From NCBI RefSeq assembly GCF_042466415.1, contig NZ_JAXHCH010000002.1, positions 558,001-622,000 on the forward strand: a stretch of DNA of 64,000 nt, in the 5' to 3' direction. This DNA comes from Albirhodobacter sp042466415. GTDB taxonomy: Bacteria; Pseudomonadota; Alphaproteobacteria; Rhodobacterales; Rhodobacteraceae. Below the pieces are notes generated by a model. The model was not told the origin of the DNA and ran no database searches. It was given only the letters and a program-made list of their open reading frames with translations. Shown piece after piece: positions 28,222-36,794 of this stretch; position 1 is the stretch's first letter; every line of letters starts with the position of its first letter. A program made the translations under genes and the position numbers.

Positions 28222-29526
28222 TCAGGCGCCGAAAACGCGTTTGAAAATCGTATCAACGTGCTTGGTGTGGTAGTCCATATCGAATTTCGCGTTCACGCCG
28301 TCAACGCCGAGCGCCGCGACCACATCCTTATCCGCAAGCAATTGTTCACGGAAATCGACGCGATCTTCCCAGACTTTCAGCGCATTGCGTTGGACCATCG
28401 AATAGGCGTCCTCGCGCGAAACACCGGCCTGCGTGAGCGCCAGCAAAACGCGCTGCGACATCACCAGACCCGGGAATTTATTCATGTTATCCAGCATGTT
28501 CTGCGGGAAGATCAGCATTTTGTCGATGACGCCCGTCAACCGGTTGAGCGCAAAATCGAGGGTGATCGTCGCATCTGGACCAATGGCGCGCTCTACCGAG
28601 GAATGCGAAATGTCGCGCTCGTGCCAAAGGGCCACGTTTTCCATCGCCGGAATCACCGCCATACGCACGAGACGCGCGAGGCCGGTGAGGTTCTCGGTCA
28701 AAACGGGGTTCTTTTTATGGGGCATCGCGGACGAGCCTTTCTGGCCCATCGAGAAGAACTCCGCGCCCTCAAGCACTTCGGTGCGCTGCATGTGGCGGAT
28801 CTCGATCGCGACGTTCTCAATGGAGGAGGCAATCACGCCGAGTACAGCAAAGAACATGGCGTGACGGTCGCGCGGGATGACTTGGGTCGAAATCGGCTCT
28901 GGTGTGAGGCCAAGCTTGGCGCAGACATGCTCTTCCACGCGCGGATCGATGTTGGCAAAGGTGCCGACAGCGCCCGAAATCGCCCCCGTGGCGATATCTT
29001 CGCGCACCGCTTTGAGGCGCGCAAGGTTACGATCCATCTCGGCATAGAACCGCGCGAAGGTCAGGCCCATCGTCGTTGGTTCGGCGTGGATCCCGTGCGA
29101 GCGGCCCACGCGGACGGTGTCTTTATGCTCCAGCGCGCGCTTTTTAAGGGCGGCGAGGAGGGCTTCCATATCCTTGATCAGGATGTCGGAGGCGCGCACC
29201 AGCTGAACATTGAGGCAGGTGTCGAGAACATCCGACGAGGTCATGCCCTGATGCACGAACCGTGCTTCTTCCGATCCGACATGCTCGGCCAGATGCGTGA
29301 GGAACGCGATCACGTCATGCTTGGTGACGGCCTCAATCTCGTCGATCCGCGCGACGTCGAATTCGACGTCCTTGGCCTTCCAGACGGCATCCGCATTCTC
29401 GCGCGGGATCACGCCAAGATCGGCCATTGCATCGCAGGCATGGGCCTCGATTTCATACCAGATCTTGAACTTGGTCTCGGGCGACCAGATGGCGACCATA
29501 TCGGGGCGAGAATAACGCGGGATCAT
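28222..29526 (-). CDS. purB: Adenylosuccinate lyase
   Basis: 434-aa fumarase/aspartase-superfamily enzyme acting twice in purine synthesis (SAICAR to AICAR, adenylosuccinate to AMP). The family signature GSSAMPHKKNP is intact, as are the catalytic His-bearing VGRSHGIHAEPTTMG and HQGMTSSDVLDT. Start ATG 29526 gives the conserved N-terminus MIPRYSRPDMVAIWS; the open frame upstream is not family-like. Single gene with its own terminator. Confidence 0.96.
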   Translation of the reverse strand: MIPRYSRPDMVAIWSPETKFKIWYEIEAHACDAMADLGVIPRENADAVWKAKDVEFDVARIDEIEAVTKHDVIAFLTHLAEHVGSEEARFVHQGMTSSDVLDTCLNVQLVRASDILIKDMEALLAALKKRALEHKDTVRVGRSHGIHAEPTTMGLTFARFYAEMDRNLARLKAVREDIATGAISGAVGTFANIDPRVEEHVCAKLGLTPEPISTQVIPRDRHAMFFAVLGVIASSIENVAIEIRHMQRTEVLEGAEFFSMGQKGSSAMPHKKNPVLTENLTGLARLVRMAVIPAMENVALWHERDISHSSVERAIGPDATITLDFALNRLTGVIDKMLIFPQNMLDNMNKFPGLVMSQRVLLALTQAGVSREDAYSMVQRNALKVWEDRVDFREQLLADKDVVAALGVDGVNAKFDMDYHTKHVDTIFKRVFGA

Positions 29527-29604
29527 CGGCGCGGCCTTTCGGTTGTGGGTGGTTGCGGCAGGTTCTAGACTGCGCAGGCTGGCGGGGCAAGGACGGGGCG
29601 CGCG

Positions 29605-30021
29605 ATGGGGTTGAGTTTGGATGATTTTGCGGGCGCGTGGCGTCTGAATTGCGAGATCGCGGATCATCTGACGGGACAAATTGCGCAGTTTGTGGGCGAG
29701 GGCAGGCTGCATCTGTCGCAAAATGAGAGCGCCGTATGGTTGGAGCGCGGCGAGATGCGTATCGGGGCGGGGCCGGTTATGCAGGCGGAGCGTCGCTATC
29801 TATGGGCGCAGGACGGCGCGCGCATCCACGTCTCCTTCGGTGATGGCCGCCCGTTTCATAGCTTTGCCCCAGATGGGGCGCCGCAGGCGATGCATTGGTG
29901 CGACCCCGATGATTACCGTGTGCGCTATGATTTTACCGGCTGGCCGACGTGGCGGACGACGTGGCGCGTAAAGGGGCCGCGAAAAGACTACGAGATGACG
30001 ACGACCGCGACGCGGCCGTGA
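29605..30021 (+). CDS. DUF6314 family protein
   Basis: 138-aa cytoplasmic protein resembling the DUF6314 family (LDDFAGAWRLNCEIAD, WAQDGARIHVSFGDGRPFH, CDPDDYRVRYDF, WRTTWRVKGPRKDY). It has a lipocalin-like beta-rich pattern; no function is established. Divergent from purB with 78 bases between starts. Confidence 0.75.
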   Translation: MGLSLDDFAGAWRLNCEIADHLTGQIAQFVGEGRLHLSQNESAVWLERGEMRIGAGPVMQAERRYLWAQDGARIHVSFGDGRPFHSFAPDGAPQAMHWCDPDDYRVRYDFTGWPTWRTTWRVKGPRKDYEMTTTATRP

Positions 30022-30103
30022 TCGGGGGTGGTGCGTGCGGCCTTGCGCGGGCGGCGCGCGCGGATAAGACTGCGCGGGGCGTTATTTAGCCGCGGAGTGA
30101 ACG

Positions 30104-30724
30104 ATGTATTTGCCGACACATTTCAACGAGATCGATCCCTCCGAGATTACGACCCTTCTGGAGAGAAATCCTCTCGGATGTCTTGTCGCGCAGACCGAGC
30201 AGGGGCTTTGTGCCAATCACATTCCGATGTTACGCGCGCCGTCAGGTGCGTTGATTGGTCATATCGCCCGCGCGAACGACCTGCATGCGCTTCTTGCGCC
30301 AAAGGCCGAGGTCATGGTGATTTTTAAGGGCGAGGAGAGCTACATCTCGCCCAATCTCTATCCTTCCAAACAAGATCATCACCGCCACGTGCCGACCTGG
30401 AACTATCAGGTCGCGCATTTATATGGCCGTATCTCGTTTCAGCATGACACCCACCGTAAGCGGGCGGTGGTGGGGCAGCTCACGAAGGTCCATGAGGCGC
30501 GGGTCAACGGCGCGGCGCGGTGGAAAATGTCCGATGCACCTGACGACTACATAGGGCAGATGCTCGACGCGATTGTGGCGTTTGAGATTGAGGTGACGCG
30601 CGTCATCGCGAAATCCAAAATCAGCCAGAATCGCGAGCCGCGTGATTTTGAGGCCGTGAAGCAGCACATGCAGCAGACGTCGCGCGATATGCTTGCGCAG
30701 CGGATGGAGCGTTTGCCGCGCTGA
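30104..30724 (+). CDS. FMN-binding PaiB-type protein
   Basis: 206-aa protein of the PaiB family (split-barrel FMN-binding, annotated as negative transcriptional regulator). Signatures: MYLPTHFNE at the N-terminus, HIPMLRAPSGALIGHIARAN, YISPNLYPSKQDHHRHVPTWNY and WKMSDAPDDYIGQMLDAIVAFEIEV. Bacillus PaiB affects sporulation and degradative enzymes, but the role here is unknown. Converges on glnA with a shared hairpin. Confidence 0.9.
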   Translation: MYLPTHFNEIDPSEITTLLERNPLGCLVAQTEQGLCANHIPMLRAPSGALIGHIARANDLHALLAPKAEVMVIFKGEESYISPNLYPSKQDHHRHVPTWNYQVAHLYGRISFQHDTHRKRAVVGQLTKVHEARVNGAARWKMSDAPDDYIGQMLDAIVAFEIEVTRVIAKSKISQNREPRDFEAVKQHMQQTSRDMLAQRMERLPR

Positions 30725-30770
30725 CACTGATCAGAAAGTGCGCGCCCGAGATCTGCACCGCATATGAAAA

Positions 30771-30792
30771 AGGGCGCCATTGCTGGCGCCCT
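30771..30792 (-). terminator. glnA terminator
   Basis: 9-bp stem AGGGCGCCA (30771-30779) / TGGCGCCCT (30784-30792). The A run at 30766-30771 gives a T run on the leftward strand; 21 bases after the glnA stop. Confidence 0.8.
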
Positions 30793-30813
30793 CTCTCAGT
30801 ATGTTCCGCTCGA

Positions 30814-32223
30814 TTAGACCGAGTAGTACATCTCGTATTCGACCGGATGCGGGGTGTGCTCGTAGCGATACACTTCCTGCCATTTCAGATCGATATAAGC
30901 TTCGAGTTGTCCTTTGGTGAACACGTCACCAGCCAACAGGAAGTCCATATCCGCAGTGAGCGATTCCAGAGCTTCGCGGAGCGAGCCGCAAACTGTTGGG
31001 ATTGCTGCCAATTCTTCCGGCGGCAGATCGTAGAGATCCTTGTCGGAAGCCGGGCCTGGATCGATCTTGTTTTTGATGCCGTCGAGGCCAGCCATCATCA
31101 ACGCAGCGAATGCGAGATAAGGGTTTGCTGCCGGATCTGGGAAACGAGCTTCGACGCGCTTTGCCTTCGGCGATTCCGTCCACGGAATACGAACAGCGCC
31201 CGAACGGTTGCGTGCCGAATATGCGCACAGAACTGGCGCTTCGAAGCCCGGGATCAAACGCTTGTAGGAGTTTGTCGACGGGTTGGTCAGCGCGTTCAAA
31301 GCTTTCGCGTGCTTGATGATCCCGCCGATGAAGTAGAGTGCTTCTTGGCTGAGGTCAGCGTATTTGTCGCCTGCGAACAACGGCTTGCCGTCTTTCCAGA
31401 TCGACATGTTCACATGCATGCCCGAACCGTTGTCGCCTGCCATTGGCTTTGGCATGAAGGTGACGGTTTTGCCGTAGGCGTGGGCCACGTTGTGGATCAC
31501 GTATTTGTACTTCTGGATGTTGTCGGCTTGCTCGACGAGACCGCCGAAGATCATGCCCAGCTCGTGTTGGCAGGTCGCCACTTCGTGGTGATGCTTGTCA
31601 ACTTTGATGCCCATACGCTTCATCGTCGAGAGCATCTCGCCGCGAATGTCTTGAGCTTCGTCGATTGGGTTCACAGGGAAGTAGCCGCCCTTGTGACCAG
31701 CGCGGTGCGCGGTGTTGCCCATTTCGAACTCGGAATCAGTGTTCCAAGCTGCGGCAGCCGCGTCGATCTGGTACGAGACTTTCGATGGCGAAACCGAATA
31801 GCGCACGTCGTCGAAGAGGAAGAATTCTGCCTCTGGGCCGAAGTAGGCCGCATCACCGATGCCGGACGCTTTGAGGTAAGCCTCTGCCTTTTTCGCGATC
31901 TGGCGCGGGCAACGATCATAGGCTTCGTTGGTGTCTGGCTCGACCACGTCGCAATGTACGCAGAGCGTTTTTTCGGCATAGAACGGATCGATGTAGACCG
32001 AAGTCGCATCAGGGATCAGTTTCATATCGGACTGATCGATCGATTTCCAACCTGCGATCGACGAGCCGTCGAACATGAAGCCTTCTTCGAACCAATCTTC
32101 GTCGATCAGATCAACCACCAGCGTCACGTGCTGGAGCTTGCCTTTCGGGTCGGTGAAACGAACGTCGACATATTCGACTTCTTCGTTCTTGATCAGCTCG
32201 AGAGCTGCTTTAACTGCGCTCAT
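30814..32223 (-). CDS. glnA: Glutamine synthetase type I
   Basis: 469-aa GSI-beta, the main ammonium-assimilating enzyme. Visible are the N-terminal beta-grasp (VEYVDVRFTDPKGKLQHV), the ATP/metal site (FMPKPMAGDNGSGMHVN) and the adenylylation loop KDLYDLPPEE with its Tyr, so control by GlnE is expected. Start ATG 32223 fits the family N-terminus. It follows glnB by 99 bases on the same strand, the classic alphaproteobacterial glnBA operon. Confidence 0.97.
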   Translation of the reverse strand: MSAVKAALELIKNEEVEYVDVRFTDPKGKLQHVTLVVDLIDEDWFEEGFMFDGSSIAGWKSIDQSDMKLIPDATSVYIDPFYAEKTLCVHCDVVEPDTNEAYDRCPRQIAKKAEAYLKASGIGDAAYFGPEAEFFLFDDVRYSVSPSKVSYQIDAAAAAWNTDSEFEMGNTAHRAGHKGGYFPVNPIDEAQDIRGEMLSTMKRMGIKVDKHHHEVATCQHELGMIFGGLVEQADNIQKYKYVIHNVAHAYGKTVTFMPKPMAGDNGSGMHVNMSIWKDGKPLFAGDKYADLSQEALYFIGGIIKHAKALNALTNPSTNSYKRLIPGFEAPVLCAYSARNRSGAVRIPWTESPKAKRVEARFPDPAANPYLAFAALMMAGLDGIKNKIDPGPASDKDLYDLPPEELAAIPTVCGSLREALESLTADMDFLLAGDVFTKGQLEAYIDLKWQEVYRYEHTPHPVEYEMYYSV

Positions 32224-32322
32224 AGTCAATAACCTTTCCTTGGAGCATATTCTTTGGAAACGGGCAGGCCGCATCCAATCTCGTTCCGACTTGGTGCGGC
32301 GCGTGCCGATCCCAAGGCGATA

Positions 32323-32661
32323 TCAGACCGCGTCGTCGCCGGTTTCGCCGGTGCGGATGCGGATCGCTTGTTCGACGGGCGATACAAAGATTTTGCCATC
32401 GCCGATTTTTTCGGTGCGCGCCGCCGAGGTGATGGCCTCGATTGCGGTGTCGACGAGATCGTCGGGCAGCACCATTTCGATTTTCACTTTCGGCAGGAAA
32501 TCAACCACATATTCGGCGCCGCGATACAGCTCCGTGTGGCCCTTTTGGCGGCCGAAGCCTTTGACCTCAATCACCGAAAGCCCTTGAATGCCTGCCTCTT
32601 GCAGGGCTTCTTTGACCTCGTCGAGCTTGAACGGCTTGATGATGGCTTCAATTTTTTTCAT
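32323..32661 (-). CDS. glnB: PII nitrogen regulatory protein
   Basis: 112-aa PII signal protein. Tyr51, the uridylylation site, lies in the T-loop ELYRGAEYVVDFLPK; the C-terminal signature GKIFVSPVEQAIRIRTGE is intact. It senses 2-oxoglutarate and ATP/ADP and controls GlnE, NtrB and AmtB. Upstream of glnA in the same operon. Confidence 0.97.
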   Translation of the reverse strand: MKKIEAIIKPFKLDEVKEALQEAGIQGLSVIEVKGFGRQKGHTELYRGAEYVVDFLPKVKIEMVLPDDLVDTAIEAITSAARTEKIGDGKIFVSPVEQAIRIRTGETGDDAV

Positions 32662-33057
32662 GGGCTGCGACTCCCCCGCGGTTTGTCAGTTCGGAATAGT
32701 TCAGACCATCTTCGCCCGCGCGCTTCAACGGGGGAGCGGCCTGATCTGGGGCGCATCGGGGGTAAATTGTAGTCGTCGATTAATATTTAGGCGTTAAGGC
32801 GATAAATTGGACGATTTATAAACTAGAGTCGCGAAACTCGGTTAAACTTACCGCTTATGCTGAGGGATTGGGCGCTCGCATGTGCACGATTTAGCATCCC
32901 GTCTGTTTCCTTGGCGAAGCGTGTGCGACGCGGCGGGGGGGGCGGCGGGGTAGGGTAAATATGTTAACGACTTCGTAGACTCTGGGCGCTATTCAATAAG
33001 GGCTGAGGCGGGCAGGGCGGCGGTGCGATGCGCGTCAGATGGAAGGCGGTTTGATTT
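32662..33057. other. Divergent regulatory gap between glnB and nnrD
   Basis: About 396 bases without a convincing gene. It must hold the glnBA promoter and the nnrD start region. AT-rich stretches occur at 32765-32850. I see no clear NtrC site. In relatives the divergent gene here encodes a two-domain epimerase-dehydratase, and no trace of the epimerase domain could be read in this gap. Confidence 0.5.
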
Positions 33058-34032
33058 ATGGAGTCTCGCGACGATGGATACGCTTTGAGCGGCGCAGGGT
33101 CGTTGGCGTCGATACCAGAAGACTGGATCGCCCCGCCTTTGGTGACCATGACGCCGGAGTTGCGCGCAAGGCTCGACAAGGGGGCGTCGCAGGCGTCAGC
33201 CCATAAATACGACCATGGCCATGCGCTGGTGTTGGCGGGTGGATTGGGGGCGGGCGGCGCGGCGCGATTGGGCGCGCGGGCGGCGTTGCGGATCGGTGCG
33301 GGGCTCGTCAGCTTGCTGTGTCCGCAGGCGGCCTTGTCAGAGAATACGGCGCAGTTGACGGGTGTGATGGTGCGGGTGTTGCCCGATAGTTTTTCGCTGC
33401 GCGGGATGCTGCAAGACAAGCGCCTCAATGCAATTCTACTGGGGCCGGGCCTAGGGTTGGCGCGGGCGCGCGAAATGGTGCCGGCGGCCCTTTTCAATCC
33501 GCGTGCAACGGTTTTGGATGCGGATGCTCTGTCGGCCTTTGAGGGCGATCCTACGCTTTTGTTCGGCCAGTTGCACGAGGGCTGCGTCCTGACCCCGCAT
33601 CGCGGAGAGTTTCGCCGTCTGTTTCCCGATCTCGCGGCGCAGCTTGATGGTGCGAGCGGTGAGGGCGAGGCCGATGGTGAAATCGCCCGCGTCCACGGCG
33701 ATGCCGTGCAGGCCGCGGCATCTCGTGCGGGATGTACGGTTTTGTTAAAGGGGCAAAAAACGGTGATTGCCTCGCCGCGCAGGGATGCGGTGTCGTTGCA
33801 CAGTGCGACGGGCGCTCGCTCGGCGCCGTGGCTCGCCACGGCGGGGGCGGGCGATGTGCTTGCGGGGCTGATTGTCGGCTTGATGGCACGCGGATTTGAG
33901 CCCCATGACGCTGCGGCAGCTGGGGCGTGGCTGCATGTTGAGGCTGCGTTGAGCTTCGGGCCTGGCTTGATCGCGGAGGATCTCCCCGATCAGATCCCTG
34001 CCGTTTTACGCGGCGTGCTTGCGGCGCCCTAG
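33058..34032 (+). CDS. nnrD: ADP-dependent NAD(P)H-hydrate dehydratase (NnrD domain only)
   Basis: 324-aa ribokinase-fold enzyme that repairs hydrated NAD(P)H. Seen: HKYDHGHALVLAGG, GAARLGARAALRIGAGLVS, VLDADALSAF, LTPHRGEFRRLFPD, VLLKGQKTVIA and AGAGDVLAGLI, so the dehydratase site is complete. The N-terminal epimerase (NnrE) domain that most bacterial versions carry is missing; the first 40 residues look like a linker remnant. The ribosome binding site (AAGG about 10 nt away) is weak, so the start is uncertain. Confidence 0.85.
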   Translation: MESRDDGYALSGAGSLASIPEDWIAPPLVTMTPELRARLDKGASQASAHKYDHGHALVLAGGLGAGGAARLGARAALRIGAGLVSLLCPQAALSENTAQLTGVMVRVLPDSFSLRGMLQDKRLNAILLGPGLGLARAREMVPAALFNPRATVLDADALSAFEGDPTLLFGQLHEGCVLTPHRGEFRRLFPDLAAQLDGASGEGEADGEIARVHGDAVQAAASRAGCTVLLKGQKTVIASPRRDAVSLHSATGARSAPWLATAGAGDVLAGLIVGLMARGFEPHDAAAAGAWLHVEAALSFGPGLIAEDLPDQIPAVLRGVLAAP

Positions 34033-34054
34033 CGCGCCGACCGCGAGTGATGCC

Positions 34055-34630
34055 TTACCGGCCCCGCGTATCATCAGCGCGCAGCTGCACCGCATCGCAG
34101 CCAATCTCGACGCCGTTTGCGAAAATGATTTCCGCGCAGTCAAATTCGAGGGTGAACACGCGCTGATGTGAGACGCTCTCACGGGTGATAAACTCGCCGT
34201 CCGTCAGGCGGTCGGCAGGGCTCAGAGCTTGATCTTGCTTGGCGAACGCTTGAGCGCGCCAGTCTCGCAGGTGAACCAAGCTGGCGGGAAGCAGCAGCAA
34301 TGCGTGCTCGGGGCGGTTATGCCCCAACGCCCCTCGATGGACGCAGATCATTTCGCCACTCAATTCGGTGGCGATAAGATTTCGCAAAAGTCGCGCGCCG
34401 GAGCGCGTGATCACACGGTCGCCCTGCGCCAAGAACTCGACCGGTATCTCGCCGTCAAGCGTCATAATATGCGCCCCAAGCGCGATTCCCACAGTTGCAG
34501 GCATCAACGGCGCAGCGCTGATGGGCGCGGCATCGGTGCAAAACGTGGGGCTTGCATGCAGGAGCATGCTCGCGAGTGTGGGCTCGTGAAGGTCTTGCCT
34601 GTCAGTCGGGCCCGTGGACGTTTTCGCCAT
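34055..34630 (-). CDS. Hint-domain (intein-like) protein
   Basis: 191-aa protein with a Hint module: GAHIMTLDGEIPVEFLAQGDRVITRSG at about 50-80 and the later VFTLEFDCAEIIFANGVEIGC. This Hint_2-type protein is common in Rhodobacterales and often follows secreted or RTX-like domains, but here it stands alone. The nucleophile of true inteins (Cys/Ser at the splice start) is not evident, so self-splicing is doubtful. AAGG lies 8 nt before ATG 34630. Confidence 0.75.
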   Translation of the reverse strand: MAKTSTGPTDRQDLHEPTLASMLLHASPTFCTDAAPISAAPLMPATVGIALGAHIMTLDGEIPVEFLAQGDRVITRSGARLLRNLIATELSGEMICVHRGALGHNRPEHALLLLPASLVHLRDWRAQAFAKQDQALSPADRLTDGEFITRESVSHQRVFTLEFDCAEIIFANGVEIGCDAVQLRADDTRGR

Positions 34631-34793
34631 CGGGATCACCTTATTTTTTTATAATCTGCTCTTATTAACGAAAAGGTTAACGAAACCCGTCGCGGCGCGC
34701 GAGCATTTTTCCACGTCATCGCGATAAATTTCCCGAACCTGATCATTTTACCTCTCGCACAACCGGGATGACCTTGCTAGAAGCGCGGCTGTT

Positions 34794-34877
34794 GCGGGTG
34801 TGGCGGAATTGGTAGACGCACCAGATTTAGGTTCTGGCGCCTATGGCGTGGGGGTTCGAGTCCCTTCACCCGCACCA
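34794..34877 (+). tRNA. tRNA-Leu (anticodon UAG), prophage attachment gene
   Basis: Acceptor stem GCGGGTG (34794-34800) pairs with CACCCGC (34867-34873), discriminator A, encoded CCA (34875-34877). Anticodon stem CCAGA/TCTGG encloses the loop TTTAGGT, giving anticodon TAG, which reads CUN leucine codons. A variable arm and GGTTCGAGTCC-type T arm are present. Phage DNA starts right after its 3' end and int points toward it, so the 3' half is the likely attB core. Confidence 0.95.
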
Positions 34878-34937
34878 CTTTGAAATCAAACGGCTTTTAG
34901 AGATGCGATCTCGCCGTTGGTTCGCCCTCTGAACATG

Positions 34938-34960
34938 TGTTCCCAGTTATGTTCCCAGTT
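34938..34960. repeat. Tandem TGTTCCCAGTT repeats, candidate integrase arm-type sites
   Basis: TGTTCCCAGTT occurs at 34938-34948 and again at 34950-34960, a 12-base period, 61 bases past the tRNA end. Short tandem repeats just inside a tRNA-borne att site are typical arm-type binding sites of tyrosine integrases. Confidence 0.55.
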
Positions 34961-35109
34961 TCACTGTCTGTTTTTGGTATGTTCTTTCGCGTGGATCGCA
35001 GACTGACCTGTGGCTTTGACCGCACAGTGATTCACAAATTGAAAGCCAGAACGCCGAGAAGATCGCTCATCACGACGCGTCCGCAATGAGCTGTCGGTTC
35101 GTTCACTCG

Positions 35110-35427
35110 TCACGCCCAGGCAAAGCCGAACCTTTTTCTCCAATCCCGCGCCATTGCAGCATAACTGCCCCTGTCTGGTTGGCAGCCAAACAGGTCTACC
35201 GCTTGTCCAGCATCCAAGGCGCGATGGAGCATATCGAAAAAACGGTTGTGGCGGTCGCTATTTCCCGATCGCTGCCACCATAGCGCAGATTGATGCATGG
35301 TGCGCGTGTCGGCGCCGGTAAAGCGCGCAATCTGGCCATCGACAACCAGCATCCAGATGCCGGGCTGGTCCGCGAATTCGTTCAGCGTCAGCAGCACAGA
35401 GCCATTCTCGAGCGTGAGATCGCCCAT
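35110..35427 (-). CDS. Hypothetical protein at prophage left end
   Basis: 105 aa, no secure family. The segment GIWMLVVDGQIARFTG recalls the first strands of GIY-YIG domains, but the catalytic tyrosines and arginine are not clearly kept, so nuclease activity is doubtful. No ribosome binding site is visible before ATG 35427. Residues and codon use are normal for the region, and no overlapping gene competes. The following gap (35428-35703) holds small hairpins only. Confidence 0.45.
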   Translation of the reverse strand: MGDLTLENGSVLLTLNEFADQPGIWMLVVDGQIARFTGADTRTMHQSALWWQRSGNSDRHNRFFDMLHRALDAGQAVDLFGCQPDRGSYAAMARDWRKRFGFAWA

Positions 35428-35703
35428 TCGAACACATTTGACTGGGAGATCGGAGATTCTTATTGCGTCAGTCCAATAATGGGGTCCGGTATGAGCGATA
35501 GTGCATCGTCCGGCATCGGTCTATCGCAGCGGTGGATGCGCTCCGCTCGGTGTAACCGAGTATTGGAGGGTTGAACGAGAACGGCCCTAACCAACCATTC
35601 GTGCTGAACGCGGCGAACGGCAGGTTCGCCCCCTTAGCCGAAATCCGATCTGGTCCAGCGCGATTGCCAGCACGATGTATGCTGCCGGCTGTTTGCGCGA
35701 TCT

Positions 35704-36675
35704 TTGCTCATGCATTCCTTTAGCAAGATGAGGAGCATGAACTCTGGCAACCCCGATGTCTTTCGCATTAGGATATTTCCTATGGATTGTGTTCTGAATG
35801 GAAAATATGCAGATTGGGCACAGATGGTTGACAAAATTAGCTTTGAATCGTTCACAAACTCAGATCACCAACGGGATCATGCTGCTCTCAACGAACTTGC
35901 TTTTAAGCTCAACCGAGCATCCGTTCTGATATCTTTGCATGGATATAAGCACGCCTGCGACGAAGGAAAGAAGCAGCATTGCGTAGTCGGATCGCATGTT
36001 CTTTCCGCTATCAATTCAATATCGTCAATATTGTCTTTGACTGAGAAACTTAGCGTGCAAGTCAGAGAAGCTGTGCTTCTATCTAGGGGTGTTTATGAAA
36101 CCCTACTCGTTGGAGCATTTTGCTCCATCGACGGCGGAGCGCGCGCCGATAAAGCTATGCTGCACTCAATTTACAAGACATTTCGAAGCCAGACTCAGCA
36201 TGCCGACTTGGGACCTGTGCAGGTGAAAGTTTCCCGAACACAGCGAATTGACCGAAATCACCCCAAGGTAATCGAAGCGATGAAACTGTTCGGCAGCTCA
36301 AGCAATATCAGGCCGTGCTTTACAGAAACGCGTGCCGAGATGATCAGTGCTATTGCAGGCAAAGATGGGCCAGCAGGCATCCTGTTCTCCGGGGTGGAGG
36401 CCATGATCTACGACATTGGATCAGAAATCGTTCACGGCTCATACTATGCATGGGAAGCTTTCAATGAATCTACGGAAGGGCAGCTTGAAAGACTTCAGCG
36501 CCACTATCAGACCGCGCACTACGCCGTGTTCTTGTCTACTGCTGCATTCTGCCGAGCCATCAGGGCTAATATGTTACCTTCCGATTTTTTTGAAGATCTG
36601 GAAAGCTTCGCCATTGATACGTTAGAGGTCCATGCACGGGATGAGTTAAACGCAGACGGCGATGAGGGAGGTTAG
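35704..36675 (+). CDS. Hypothetical cargo protein between att site and integrase
   Basis: Up to 323 aa, mostly helical, soluble, no family recognised with confidence. The C-terminal third has a SE/H..YYAWEAF stretch (GSEIVHGSYYAWEAF) recalling HEPN- or DUF5677-like helical proteins, which sometimes act in phage defence; this is weak. The DNA is visibly richer in A/T than neighbours, suggesting separate acquisition. Start unclear: ATG 35710, 35728, 35737 (AGGAG only 1 nt away) and 35782 are options. It is transcribed opposite to int. Confidence 0.6.
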   Translation: MLMHSFSKMRSMNSGNPDVFRIRIFPMDCVLNGKYADWAQMVDKISFESFTNSDHQRDHAALNELAFKLNRASVLISLHGYKHACDEGKKQHCVVGSHVLSAINSISSILSLTEKLSVQVREAVLLSRGVYETLLVGAFCSIDGGARADKAMLHSIYKTFRSQTQHADLGPVQVKVSRTQRIDRNHPKVIEAMKLFGSSSNIRPCFTETRAEMISAIAGKDGPAGILFSGVEAMIYDIGSEIVHGSYYAWEAFNESTEGQLERLQRHYQTAHYAVFLSTAAFCRAIRANMLPSDFFEDLESFAIDTLEVHARDELNADGDEGG

Positions 36676-36794
36676 TCTGACCGTCCCCGCATACCAGAAC
36701 TTAGCTGGTCGCGCGGCGAATGGACCTTGCCCGCCCAACTTGCGCTTAGCTGCAAGTGCTAACGTGGCTTAAGAATGCTCCGCCAGATCACGGC

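Noticed and set aside
28258..32232. Long rightward frames antisense to purB and glnA
   Set aside because: Shadows of two core genes with complete catalytic motifs on the opposite strand.
34961..35143. 60-codon leftward frame next to the att site
   Set aside because: Charged, low-quality composition, no ribosome binding site and overlap with the neighbouring frame.
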